From Pyrenopolyporus hunteri (lineage: Eukaryota > Ascomycota > Sordariomycetes > Xylariales > Hypoxylaceae), in contig CADCXC010000010.1 of assembly GCA_902806595.1 (NCBI GenBank), positions 1,798,001 to 1,862,000 of the forward strand: DNA of 64,000 bases, in the 5' to 3' direction. A model generated the notes under the pieces. That model was not told where the DNA came from and ran no database searches. It was given only the letters and a program-made list of their open reading frames with translations. Positions 1 through 11,180 of the stretch are shown piece by piece. The first letter of the stretch is position 1; each line of letters begins with the position of its first letter. Made by a program: the position numbers and the translations under genes.

Positions 1-1040
1 GGCGGACATGGTTTATTTAGACGTATACGATGTACCACGAGGAAAGGAAACAAGAATGCTAATGCGGAATATCTTATTATCAGCTTACTTAGTAAGGAAG
101 AGGGGACGTTGAGAGCCCGTGATTGCTATGTTTTCTTGCCCTCCCTCGTTCGTAAATGCCTCCTCCTTCCACCGTGATGCACCATTTGGCCAAGATCGTA
201 GACATATTGCGCATTAACGATGATATGTCTCTCCCCTAGAGAAATATTCATGTATGCGAGGATCTCAGCCTCCGTGGTATTAATAATTAAAGACAGATGT
301 CAACAGGGCAAGGTTCTTATTGATAGAACCTCACCAGACCCGCCTTCCTTTTCCTTCCATGTGCGCTCACCCATTGGGTCATGGTGCATATGTATCCCGC
401 AGTGTAGTAGCGGCGGAGACGGCGGCGGCGACAATTAGGTACGCTTGGTCTGCGGCAAATCGTCGTCGACGCGGAGATGCAGCCGAGTCTCATTATGTCA
501 ATATAGGTACTTATACTACCCGTGGGATGCTGCGAAGCTGGTTGGTCGGCCGTGGTAGTAAATAAGTCCGTCTCGAGCCCTCATTCGCTGGTCTAGGCCT
601 CTGGTGTCTCGGAAGGGGGGGCTCATAATACCCAGGTATTATATGGTTACACGATCTCGATCCCACGCTTTCTCGAGCCTCTGTTTGGGCGGGCCGATGA
701 TTTGCGTTTTTCGATTAGGATTAGGTATGAGGTCAACGACGCCTTATGAAATCTTTCCCCCCCTTCGTCATTCTACGTTGCATGGGTACCTAACCTACGG
801 GATTTACGTGGGGGGTTCTGGATAAGATATGTAGAAAGGTATGTAGGGTAGGTGGGTAGGTAGCTAAGGCTTCCATTTCCTTTTTTTTCTTGTTTTTTAT
901 TTTCTGTCTCATAACATCGTGCCTAACTATAAGATTTCTTCTACATAGGTACGCTGGCTGATTCAGTTCGCCTCGCTAGCGACACGACGCGACGCTAGGT
1001 ACCGTTGCAATGGCGGAAACTCCCGACCCGAGCGAGCCGC
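1..1040. other. intergenic, no gene seen
   Basis: No ORF here resembles a known protein and none has plausible introns with coding continuation. The stretch ends in a T-rich tract around 880-905, before the 3' end of the minus-strand gene that stops at 1041. Confidence 0.6.
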
Positions 1041-1987
1041 TTACGCAAGGAACTTGGACGCCAGACCAAGAATGCCGGAGCCAGAGGACTGCGACTTTCC
1101 TCCGCCTTGGCTCTTCAGGTACATCTTGAGAGCCATCTCACCCGCCTGCATGACCGCCGACTCCTTGCTGCTCTCGCCAGAAACCTTGCCCTGGGAAGCC
1201 TTCTGGTCGAAGAGCTGCGGGTGATGGTTTAGAATACGTCCGTTTAGGTCTACATTAGGCAGCCGGGGTGTATTTCTCGCACGTACCTTGCTGGCTTCGG
1301 CCATGGCGAGACCTACGAAGGCGCTCTGGCTGTTGCCCTCCTGTGCGTTCGTTAGCCCGTTAGGTACTGGTACCCGACACGGCACGGCACGACACTGCAC
1401 TGTGCTGTCTCGGAGATAGGGGGTAGGGGTAGGGGTAATATCCGTACGTGGGAGTTCCCGCTCTGCCCGCCAGTGAACAGCTTCAGGGCCTGCATGGCTG
1501 CAGCCGACCCCATGCTCTTGTCGTCGGCCTTGTCATCCTCGTCGTCGTCGCGGTCGAAGAAGCGCTTGTGCTGCTTGACGGCGTCGTCCTCGTCCACGTC
1601 CTCGTCGGCCAGCGTCTGCTTCTTCTGGGCCAGCGCGCCCAGCAGGTTCGAGAACAGGCTGCTGTCGCCGGAGCTTCCCGCGTGTCGGCTGGCGTGCTCG
1701 GCCGCCCCGCGGATGTCGTCGTCGTCCGCGCTGGGGTACCCGCCCCCCGCGGGATAGGCGCCACCGTGCGTCACTGGTGACTCGACGTTAGAACTGCGTT
1801 ATGCACCTCACCGGGTACCTATGTAGGCGTGTAGGCATGTATGTAGGTAAGTTTGGTAATGCTGCTCACTGTTGCCGCCGAAATCTGCAGTTACATTACG
1901 GCCGGTTAGCTGCTGACCTGACCCTGAGGATCATATGTATGCGGGGCAGCGTTCGCCAAGCTCACCTTGTTCTCTTTCCCCGCTCAT
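1041..1987 (-). CDS. small acidic DUF7721/beta-flanking-type protein
   Basis: Five exons can be joined in frame: 1987-1966, 1884-1870, 1773-1448, 1340-1287 and 1214-1041, giving 196 aa. All introns are GT-AG (81, 96, 107 and 72 nt). Exon 2 is only 15 nt. The N-terminus is Gly/Tyr/Pro-rich (GGAYPAGGGYPS), followed by helices of the form DIRGAAEHASRHAG and SSLFSNLLGALAQ. A strongly acidic Asp/Glu/Lys stretch comes next, then MQALKLFTGGQSG, SAFVGLAMAEASKLFDQ and a C-terminal MALKMYLKSQ...GILGLASKFLA helix. This helix pattern matches the fungal beta-flanking/DUF7721 family, whose biochemical role is unknown. The first in-frame codon of exon 3 is not ATG, so the two tiny 5' exons are needed to supply a start. 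Confidence 0.75.
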
Positions 1988-3532
1988 GTTGAAAGTAGGG
2001 AGTTGTAGGGCGACGCGAGGTGTAGGTGTAAGTGTAAGTGCGATTGATGATAGTACGGGCTAGACGTCCGACAAAAAGCAAGAACTGGTAATTGTCAAGA
2101 AAAAACCTGGTAGTTAGGTAGTTGTCTTAGGTACCTGGATTTTAGCTTCGCAGGTAGAGGGACAAAAACGTTTATATCTCAGGTTAGGGGGTCTTAGAAG
2201 CGAGACATCTGCGTCACAACCCGCTGGACTAAAAAGGGCTGAGCACCACCCGATCCATTGGATGATGACGTGTGCGGGGCAGTCCTCACCGTGTTTGGGA
2301 TTAGTTATGCCCTGGCATAACCCTGGGGTGACTAGCAGGTAACCCCTATTTCTTGGGTGTGCGAGTTCCTTATAGCTTGTTCTACTTTATTTGTAAGTAT
2401 TGTAAGTAGGTATCTAAGCATTTAAGCAATCATATCCACTTAATAGAGAGTTCAATTACACTGATATAAGAATAACTTTCCCTATAGTTGCATATACCGA
2501 TGACTTGCTTAAATGAATCACGGATGCTAAGAAACATCGAAACAGGGAAATCTCCATGTTCGAAACTCCCAAGACCTCTTTTCTCCCAAGAACTCCAAAC
2601 AGCCCGCTCAATTTACCGCGGCCAATACGTTCAACTAACATAGTGGGAGGCCTTAAGAGGCACAGATATACGAAACTCCTCAGCAATAATAGCCACACAC
2701 GTCTTGTCCTACAACTGCTACAGCTGGAGGCCTGATTTCCCCCCCTCTCCCCCCATTTCCCCTCCTTTTCTTTAGAAGACTCACTGCTTCTTTTTCTCAG
2801 TTGCATGCAGCGAGCTTCAGATCCTCCAAAGGCCAATCACGCGCATACGTCCCATATGTCGCGTTGAGATGGCTGAATGCAACAGCCACGAATGGCCGAG
2901 CCTGGCTGGACTCTCGGTTTCAGGTATCCATTCCTACTACCTGGTCGTCGTCTCTGGCTGAATAATACAGTCACTTGTCACAATCTCGCATAGACGCCCC
3001 CCTTATTTACTGTCTCGTGCCAAAGATTATATGCAGCATACGGGTCACGCATTACTCAGAGAAGCATCCCCGGAAGAGACTAGGGTAGCATTACTTTCCT
3101 AACCCACGTAACAACGCACTGCCATGAATTCGGTTATGCCTCAAGTATAGGTACCCTACTTGGCTCGACGTAAGATTATGCTTCTAACGCCTCGAGCGGA
3201 AACAACGAGGTTTTACTATAACCCTATATGAGAATGTCCGTGATGAGGGCATACCTATCCTCCTTAAAGGGGCGGCCTAATCTGTCTTAGGTAAACAGAT
3301 ACCCGGCTCATATTGGCGACATACATCTGCCGAAACGGCATCAGCGACGGTTATGCTGTAAAGCCCAGAAACAACCTCTCAACCGGCAATGAAACAAATC
3401 TAGAACTACTTTTCCGGGAATTCAGGTTAGCAACCACTGCCCTTATTCGGCTGATTGATAAAATGCCCACACGTCGGCCTATCATGCGAAACTATTTCCC
3501 TACGTTTTCCCCGATATTCATTGCATATAATC
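1988..3532. other. intergenic, no gene seen
   Basis: About 1.5 kb between the divergent small acidic gene and the FAD monooxygenase. The 2456-2836 minus-strand ORF has no recognisable domain and poor coding character. Several GTACCT/AGGTAC palindromic words occur. No convincing promoter element could be assigned. Confidence 0.5.
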
Positions 3533-5357
3533 ATGCGCATCATTAAACAGCCAGAAACTATGCAGACGAGCGTGGAATACGTTGACGTGCTCGTAGTCGG
3601 AGCCGGCCCGGTGGGCCTCGTCACGGCGTTTCAGCTTGCCAGGTTCGGCGGTGTCTCCGTCCGTATCGTCGAGAAGCACGCCAAGTCCGTGCAGGATTCG
3701 TACGGTCGCGCTATCACGCTCTTCCCTAGGACTGCGGAGATGCTTGACCAACTCGGCCTTACCAACGAGCTCTTGCAAGAATGTTTTGCTTGCCGTGACA
3801 CGGTGGCCTACGATGCCCAGGGCCAGGAGGTTCACGGCCGGGGATGGAGTTTCATGAATCGCATGAATGACACCGCGTTCGATTTTGCCCTTGTATTGAG
3901 GCAGAAATTCCAAGAGGAGATATTTCGAAACGCATTGAGGGCGTGCAGGGTGCAAGTAGAAACGTCCATTGAATTAACAGCAGCTTCAATCGATGGCGGC
4001 GCTCCTATAGCAGGCTATCGGGTGAAAGCAGTTCTGTTTGACCGCCGCGACGAATCCTATAAAAATGTAAAATGCAAGTACTTGGTAGGTTGTGACGGCG
4101 GACGCTCCACTGTTCGGCGTATCTTCAACATTTCCTTCGATGGCTCCGTCGGCGAGCACAAATGGGTGAGGATAGATGGTCATATCAAAACTGATATGCC
4201 CAAGCCTCGCTCGTACTGCTCGATTGAGTCTCCAACGCACGGGAACGTGCTTTGGGCTCCCCTGGATCATAAAGCAACGAGAATCGGGTATGCGTTCACT
4301 GACGATCGAGCCAACTCATACGAAGAGTTCGACGAGGCTGCCGCTGTCAAGGAAGCTATCGCTGCAGTTAAGCCATTCCACCTTGAATTTGAGCGTGTCG
4401 ACTGGTGGACCATTTATACCGTAGGTCAACGCGTAGCCTCGCGTTTCATGGATGATCGTGTCTTCCTCGCCGGAGATGCTTGTCATACCCACTCATCCGG
4501 CGCAGCACAGGGTATGAACACGGGTCTTCACGACGCGGTAAACCTCGCCTGGAAACTTAGCCTTGTCTTGCGCGGCTTGGCGAAGCCTGACCTCTTGAAG
4601 ACGTACGAATCAGAGCGCCGCCCAAACGTGTTGCGACTAATCAAGTACGATTCGGACATCAGCCGACTGATGTCGAATCGTCTTCCCGAGAATTGGCAAG
4701 GTGCCCCGGACGCCGACGTCAATATTGTTTTAGGGGAAATTATGGAAGAAGCCGGCGCTTTTAATAGCGGACTTGGTATCTCTTACGAGCTTCAGGCAGA
4801 CAATCCCTTGAATGTGGAAGGATCATTTCACGGCTCGCAACCGCTAGTCGGGCCGGGAATGCGAGGGCCAGATATAACGCTATTAAATCCGGGAACCTTC
4901 GAACCGACGAGATTAATCCGCGAGCTACCTAATACCGCGCGCTTTGGGGTGCTTATTTTCGCACCCGATAGTATATCCGATACCCGGGAGGCGCCCTACG
5001 ACAGCAGGAAGAATGCGCCGGTCTTGAATCTACTTATTCTGAAAGGTGAGTGTTCTGAATTAGGAGTAGGCTGCTAGAACACGCTAACAATGGCACCTAG
5101 GCTACATAAGGTTCATCATGATTCTGCCCAAACATTCGCCCTCACCGTACGAATTCCTGGGGAGAACACCTTTAGGACGCGCTTACTTCGATCGAGAGGA
5201 CGGGGCGGCATACCGCCGGTATGGTATCGACCCCACGCAAGGCGCTGTCGTGGTCTTGAGGCCGGACGGCTGGATTGGGACGATGATCAAACTGGGGACG
5301 GAGGCCGGTTTAGAGCTCGAGAGTTATTTTAGTCGTATTTTTCAACCGCCGCGATAA
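3533..5357 (+). CDS. FAD-dependent aromatic-type monooxygenase (PHBH fold)
   Basis: Two exons, 3533-5045 and 5101-5357, are separated by a 55-nt GTGAGT...CTAG intron and give 589 aa. A start at 3560 would give 580 aa. The upstream extension of the frame lacks an ATG. Residues about 18-31 form the dinucleotide-binding fingerprint VLVVGAGPVGL. A DG motif (GCDGGRSTVR) and the FAD-ribityl motif VFLAGDACHTHSSGAAQGMN follow in the expected order. The C-terminus carries VVLRPDGWIG, usual in the thioredoxin-like C-terminal domain of phenol/resorcinol hydroxylase-like enzymes. Such enzymes use NAD(P)H and O2 to hydroxylate aromatic or polyketide substrates. The substrate is unknown here. It lies about 8 kb from the citrate synthase, so cluster membership is possible but unproven. 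Confidence 0.88.
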
Positions 5358-6799
5358 TTAGCTCTGAGCTTGCTGTGGGTTAACTAAATGGCCTGCCCAG
5401 TGGCTTTGTCTTGGGTTATTTGTATCTACCGTAGGGAAGAACAGGCATCGATAAATAATAGTATCTAATAGACTCTATTAATCTCGTATTGCTTCCGGTA
5501 TTCTGGTCTGGGATGGATTTTAAAGCTTTGGGTATGTGGCGTATGGTTGGACATGTTCGGGGATAAGGAGTAAGGGGTAAAAAGGAGGTTGGAATACGGA
5601 TTATGCAACCAGCACCAGTCTACACAGGTATTTTTAATTAAGACGTTGATCTACGACCAGAAAGGTAGGTACCTATGCATGACAACGAGATTTTGATTTT
5701 CTTACAATCTATATACAGTTGCGCATGGTGCGAGGTCACACAAGTAGCAAGTAACACTTACAATTCTCGGCCCGGCAACATAAGAGACCATCATCATGCT
5801 GGGGTCTTGGCTTAGGCCTTTTGTACTTTTAGCTAGATTAACTTAGGAATAGGTCCCGCTAAATGGTCTTGTTGGGACGCATTTCAGAGCCTAATTGGTA
5901 ACGTATGGACGCGGGAGCTGCGATAGAGGAGGCTACCCAGACGGATTCGACTGGTGTCACTAGACTTTCTGTGATATGGGAAGAAGAGCTTCACTGTCAT
6001 GTGAGGATATTAAATAACTGATTTAAGCCTCTGGTATATATAGAAAACGTCGAAGAACGAAGCGTAGGTCCCGCCCGCACATCCCGACACCTGGTTTTGC
6101 CCTGATACTAGGAAGGCTGGGCACTTCTGCGCCGTGGGGTATAAACGGCTATAGGTAGAGAGGATTATATACTTGGGCCAGACGGCCCTGGTGGTATTGG
6201 GGCCTATATAAAGGCATGGCTTGGGATACGATGACGAGGAGTGGCCGTCTGAGGTATGCGTGCTCCTGATCCAGTCCCGTCTAAACCTGTTTTGAGAAGC
6301 TGACGGCGACGCCGTGAATGGTTGATGGCCGGGAGCACACTATGATTTTCCGAGGCGGAACACTATTAGTAACTCGAGAATATTAATGTTAGACTGATAG
6401 TAGCTTTGCGGGTAGCTTACCAAGACGATGACCAGCTGCCACTCCTCCATACAGCAACCACGAGGTCTTCGTACGAGAAGACGAACGACGTAGTTCGACT
6501 AGAGGAAGGGGCGGATGGGAACTGTAGGCCCTCTATAGTAATGTTGGCAAGAATGAAGTATTGAGAAAAAAGAAGAAGGGGATATGAAGAGGAATCGGGG
6601 ATCCAAGAAGGGATGGGGAAAAAAACGAAAATGAAGAAAAACTTCAAAGAGAAAAACGAAATGAGGACACGAACAGGAAAACCCCAAGCAATTGAGAAGG
6701 AAAGAATAATAATGAAAAGAAGGAAAAAAGAAAAAAAATCTACAAAAAAGCTCGGACTAAGACCCGATTCCATACCACTTGACCTGAGCAAGTTGGCCT

Positions 6800-6895
6800 G
6801 CTTGCCGCCCTGGTATGGGATCGAACCCGAGTCCTACGAAAAACCCCGGACAGTTATTTCTAACCCTACTTCTTCAACCACTAGGCCACGGCCAC
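6800..6895 (-). repeat. degenerate tRNA-like element, possible SINE head
   Basis: On the minus strand an A-box-like TGGCCTAGTGG is followed about 50 nt later by a B-box-like GGTTCGATCCC, the spacing of an internal RNA polymerase III promoter. Acceptor and T-stem halves do not pair well when laid out as a cloverleaf, so it is not an intact tRNA gene. Downstream in the same orientation lies a long pyrimidine-rich tract (6750-6610), reminiscent of a retroposon tail region. A tRNA-derived SINE or tRNA pseudogene is the likeliest reading. Confidence 0.4.
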
Positions 6896-8041
6896 TTTGG
6901 CTTTATGATCTCGGATCAGGGGTACTGGACTCACTGTTCTTATGCTATATCTGTCTACCGTAGGTGGTTGGTTTCCTGGCAACTGCGCAGCAAACCGCCG
7001 CCGCGTTGCTATGCGCACCCGGAGTTTTTGCCAGGCAGCAACCGTTTTTGGAACTCGTGTACTTCGTAGAAAGTACACTTTGTCAAGTGCCATTATCCGA
7101 ACTCCTGTTGGGCTGATGTTCTATGACCTGGTAGGTACCTTCTATGCGGCCTTGCCTTTCATATCTACCACCTCTCTACCCACTAGCTTCCGGCCAATGG
7201 ATTAGAATGAGTCTATGACTCTAGAAAACCTATAATAGAGCCCTGCTGCGTGCCTTAGCCTAAGTACTTATGCTGAAATCTCTTGGTCTTATGCGAGCTT
7301 TCAACCTGCGAGTGATTGGTGATGATTGGGGTTTAGGACGTGTTCAGTGGGACGAAATAATACATCACGTGCAAGGACATCGTAATTAAGTTGATTTGGT
7401 CCTGGGGTCGTATTAGAAGATGTTAACCGTTTAAGTGGTATGACGGACCCGATATATGAGAAGTGATCGCCTTAAATCGACTAGATATTCGCGGCACTAG
7501 TGAGCGTAATCTACGGGTTTCGGTAACTACAGTGTCTCATGAAGAGTTCACTCTATTGGTAGAACTGAGGTACGATACAGCGGTTTTGAAAGTTTAAGTT
7601 TGTCAGCTACAATAGGAGAGTCCTGAAGGTAAGTCAAACACAGAGCGAGGGTCGGGAGAGAGCAGCGAAGCCGTCACGTAACCGGAAGGTTGACTTGATA
7701 GAATATCTAGTAGTTAGGTGCTGGGTCATAGTTAACTGCATCTATTAACTCTTAACATGTCAAAAATTCGAACGTCCTACGAGGGCGCTATGCGTCTCTA
7801 TGCGTCTTTTATATATAAGAAGTTTAGTAACCCCTATTGTGACCCCACTTTTCCCCTGACAAACCCAATTTACCATACTGGATCGGAGGAGTATCTTCGT
7901 ACACCATATAGTCACGATCGCCCATGAGTCGATGGAGGCGGGGGCTTCGGTTTTCAAAACGTCGGAAATAAGTCAGATATAATCCGAGGAAATACAGGTG
8001 AAGATGTATGTAGTTCGTCTACGTCTAGTTGCATACCTACT

Positions 8042-8082
8042 CCCCTAACCCTAACCCCAACCCCAACCCCAACTCTAACCCT
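8042..8082 (-). repeat. interstitial telomere-like repeat
   Basis: The plus strand reads CCCTAACCCTAACCCC followed by CAACCC-type variants and CTAACCCT. Read on the minus strand this is a run of TTAGGG/TTGGGG units, the fungal telomere motif with variants. It sits in a gene-free stretch, not at a sequence end. Confidence 0.7.
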
Positions 8083-9539
8083 GGCCAGGGCGTTCAGGGG
8101 CTTCGTGTAACGCGATAGGTTGATTCCCTCTACCTGCGCTGGCACCACGATAATTATGCATTACTGCAGAACTCGGCAAAACCGGCAATTACACTAGCCG
8201 TTGTATCGTGTACGATTAAAACATTATTCCAATACCTAAATACGTTGGAGGTTAGGTAGCTGAAAGTCCTAGCGTAGTCGGATTAGTAACTTGGGCATCG
8301 CTCTGACAATAAAGACCCTTTCGAAACCAGGTATTTTGTGAGTCTTATCCATGTGACATATACTAGCTTCCCGTGCGGAATTACGCTAGGCCTAGCTTGG
8401 GCGAGCAATCAAGGCGAACTGACAGCTCCTTTTAAATCTGCTTGTGCCAAAGAACCGGTATTGGGAGGGTTTTCGACTCGGATATGGGCGACGCCAGTAT
8501 AGGTTATCGTCTATAATTTCGTATGTATAATCCGTCCTTCTCGTCATTTGCGCAAACCCTGCGTCTTTCTCTCCCCTCTTCGAATGGTTGGCTTCCGAAT
8601 TAATTTCGTGGAGATAAGACCATGCAGTATTGAGTCTCCGGATAGCAAAGTCATCGACCAAAACTCCTGAATCGCCGAGATTTACCAATTTCAGACATCC
8701 TTAAGTCTTTTTAAATATAGAAATATACAACGGAGTGATAGCTGTTGGCAGTCGTTGACGGGAGAGACGGTAGGTTGTGAGTAAGAATACGGTCATTACG
8801 GTATCGGCTAGATCGGCACAAAGAAGCGTTAGACGAGCGAAGTAAGTTGCCCTGCTGCTATTAGATTCCGGTTATGTCAGCCCCTGGTCCGTAGAACGTA
8901 CTTCGCAAACAGGGCGGGAACGGGCCTTATATAGACGAACGCCTAGAAGCGTACCCCTAGGGGTCATTATAGGACATGTCGGCGACTTACTGCGACTTGG
9001 CCCAAGACTCAAAGCTCGACTACGGACGAGTTAAGGGGTACGGTCTAGCGAACCGACCGAGACCTGGCCGTCGAAGCCCTGCGCGCATAAAACTTGAATA
9101 CATGCTAGATTGGGGTCAAGCGACCCTGGTAACAGGCAGGGCCTAGACGCAGGGTAACCTAATACGTAGGCGACGCCACTGAAGTTGACCGGAGACTATT
9201 TCGAACCTCCGATATAGGTGATAGGTTAAGGGATTCTAAATTCGACTTGAATATACATATGTAGGTATTCTTGTAAGTCACGAAACGTCTCTATCCCTCT
9301 CACGTGCGTAGGAGTTACCTGGTAAGACGCTTAGGCACCAGCTATAAACAGAATGGCCGATGTCACACAATGACTTGCAGAACCACGGTGGCATGATTAT
9401 GGTACGATGGGGCACTGAGATAAAGTAAGAAATATGTACGTATGTGTAGAGAGAGAAGTCACATAATGGATTCATACTCGATTAGCGAATACCCTATAGC
9501 TCTATATGTAACAGTCTATCCTCATTGTATGTTCCCCTT

Positions 9540-11180
9540 TTATCCCGTGCTCTCGCCCTCCTTTTCCCGCAACTCCCTGCGCCAACGAATCCCTTTCTTC
9601 ACGAGTAGGTACAAGCACGGCGACAGTATCACGTAGAGGACTGCGATGATAGAGTACGCCTTACCCGGCCCCACGGCCCGGATCAGCGGGTCGATAGCCG
9701 CCGCCATGGCGGCGCCAAGAAGGAATTTGATGATGTTGTTGGCCGCGCTCGCCGCGCCGGTCTTTCCCGGCCGCACATCTGCGATCAGAGCGTTGAAGAC
9801 GCTGGTGGTACTCACGAGCCCTAGTCCGAGCAGGAAAACTAACACGCACACGACGCCGACTGAGACGCGGTTTTCCAGGGCCCACCCCCAGGCCGTGATG
9901 ATGACCATGCTGAGCACGAGCGGCGGAATGGCGACCTCGATCCTAGCTCGTTCGATGGGGAAGTCCGCGAGGTCCATTTGTCGGTCTCGGTCTACCTGCA
10001 GCCCCAGCTTCCGGGCATGTCGCCGGTAGTTCCAGTTCATGCCCTTGCCGACCAGAGCGACGGAGAAGATGGACCCGACGGCCATGGGCAGGTAGATCAG
10101 ACCGACCTTGAAGCCGTCAAAGCCATAGATCTCGGCGAATAGAGTTGGCACGGCAGTCGCTACGGCGTAGACGCCCGCGAATACGAATCCCCCGTACATG
10201 AAGAGCAGACTCAGCTCTTTTTCGCAGAGAAGGACGAGCGACGTCAGGAACTTGGACCAGGCGAAATTGACCTTGGGCGGCGCCTCGCTCGTTTCGGCAG
10301 CGGGCGAAGTATTACTCTCGGCATCGGAGGCGTCCTTCTTCCGGCGGCGGTTCCGGATCAGCTGTAGTACCGTCTGATTCCGTCTGCGCGGCAGTATGGA
10401 GCCGTCGCCTACGACCTTGCGGCACGTCTCCGGGAATAGGAAAATCAGGACCAGAAGATTAGCGCCGGCGCACGCGGCCAAGAACCAGAAGATGCTCCGC
10501 CACCCTAAGTACTGGGCGAGGGCGCCACCAATTACGGGCCCCAGGCTCGGCCCCAGAGTAACGGGCACCGCGATGAAGGCTGTGTACTGGCCGCGCTCGG
10601 CGCTGGTGGCGATATCCGCTACAACGCCCTGACATAGAGCTTGTGTTGCGGAGATGGTCGCCGACTGGAAACACCGGAGACCCAGGAGACTTCCGTAACT
10701 GTCTGTTTTAGCGAGGCCCACGTTGGCGAAGATGTAGAGGATGAAACAGGCTAGGTAAGCCGGGCGTCGCCCGGCGGTGTCGGCGAACCCGCCGATGAAG
10801 ATGGGTGTGACACCCTGCAGGATCATGTAGCTAGTGACCGTAAGATTGATCCGCGTGATGGAGACGCCCAAGTCCTCGGCTGCGATGTTGAGCGCGGGTA
10901 AGTAGATCTGGGCCGTCCAGGACGCGAAGAGGGCGCTGAAGGCGGCGCTCAAAACGATGAGTCGCTTCTGCCACGGCTCGTAGACTGTGAAGCGAGGCGG
11001 GATCTCCTGGGCCGGCGCGGTGTCCGACGACTCCTTTTTCGCGGCATCTTCGTCGATAACGGTGACGATGGTGTCGCCGCTGATCTCGCTGGGCCTGTTA
11101 GAGTCGTCCGGAGCCTCTGCGGGTGTCACAACCGAAATATCCTTCTCGACGATAACCGTCGTTCTTTGTTTGTCCTCCAT
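9540..11180 (-). CDS. MFS transporter, DHA1-type drug/metabolite exporter
   Basis: Single-exon gene of 546 aa. The first ATG in the frame is at 11180; the frame extends further upstream only through a GTG. A hydrophilic N-terminal tail of about 80 residues is followed by 12 predicted membrane helices with a charged central loop (RNRRRKKDASDAES). The first half shows GGFADTAGRRPAYL, the DHA1 A-motif loop between helices 2 and 3. RGQYTAFIAVPVTLGPSLGP matches the antiporter motif C in helix 5, typical of proton-coupled drug exporters of the Qdr/Flr type. In a metabolite cluster such a protein usually exports the product or gives self-resistance. It is about 2.5 kb from the citrate synthase and shares its strand. 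Substrate is inferred only from context. Confidence 0.9.
   Translation of the reverse strand: MEDKQRTTVIVEKDISVVTPAEAPDDSNRPSEISGDTIVTVIDEDAAKKESSDTAPAQEIPPRFTVYEPWQKRLIVLSAAFSALFASWTAQIYLPALNIAAEDLGVSITRINLTVTSYMILQGVTPIFIGGFADTAGRRPAYLACFILYIFANVGLAKTDSYGSLLGLRCFQSATISATQALCQGVVADIATSAERGQYTAFIAVPVTLGPSLGPVIGGALAQYLGWRSIFWFLAACAGANLLVLIFLFPETCRKVVGDGSILPRRRNQTVLQLIRNRRRKKDASDAESNTSPAAETSEAPPKVNFAWSKFLTSLVLLCEKELSLLFMYGGFVFAGVYAVATAVPTLFAEIYGFDGFKVGLIYLPMAVGSIFSVALVGKGMNWNYRRHARKLGLQVDRDRQMDLADFPIERARIEVAIPPLVLSMVIITAWGWALENRVSVGVVCVLVFLLGLGLVSTTSVFNALIADVRPGKTGAASAANNIIKFLLGAAMAAAIDPLIRAVGPGKAYSIIAVLYVILSPCLYLLVKKGIRWRRELREKEGESTG

Larger units (their letters stand above)
5358..9539. other. 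4.2-kb gene-free stretch with repeat features
   Basis: No protein-coding gene is supported. The ORFs around 6417-6963 are low-complexity shadows of an A-rich tract at 6610-6750. The stretch contains a tRNA-like element near 6,800-6,895 and telomere-like repeats at 8,042-8,082. Both are listed separately. Confidence 0.55.

Noticed and set aside
1421..1440. GGGGTAGGGGTAGGGG as telomere-like DNA
   Set aside because: Lies inside an intron of the DUF7721-type gene and the unit is GGGGTA, not the telomere repeat.
6417..6963. Overlapping ORFs on both strands rich in Phe/Ser or Lys
   Set aside because: Products of an A/T-rich low-complexity tract; composition explains the open frames.
8392..8688. 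98-codon minus-strand ORF
   Set aside because: Ordinary composition but no family resemblance, no splice partners and isolated; length is within chance expectation.
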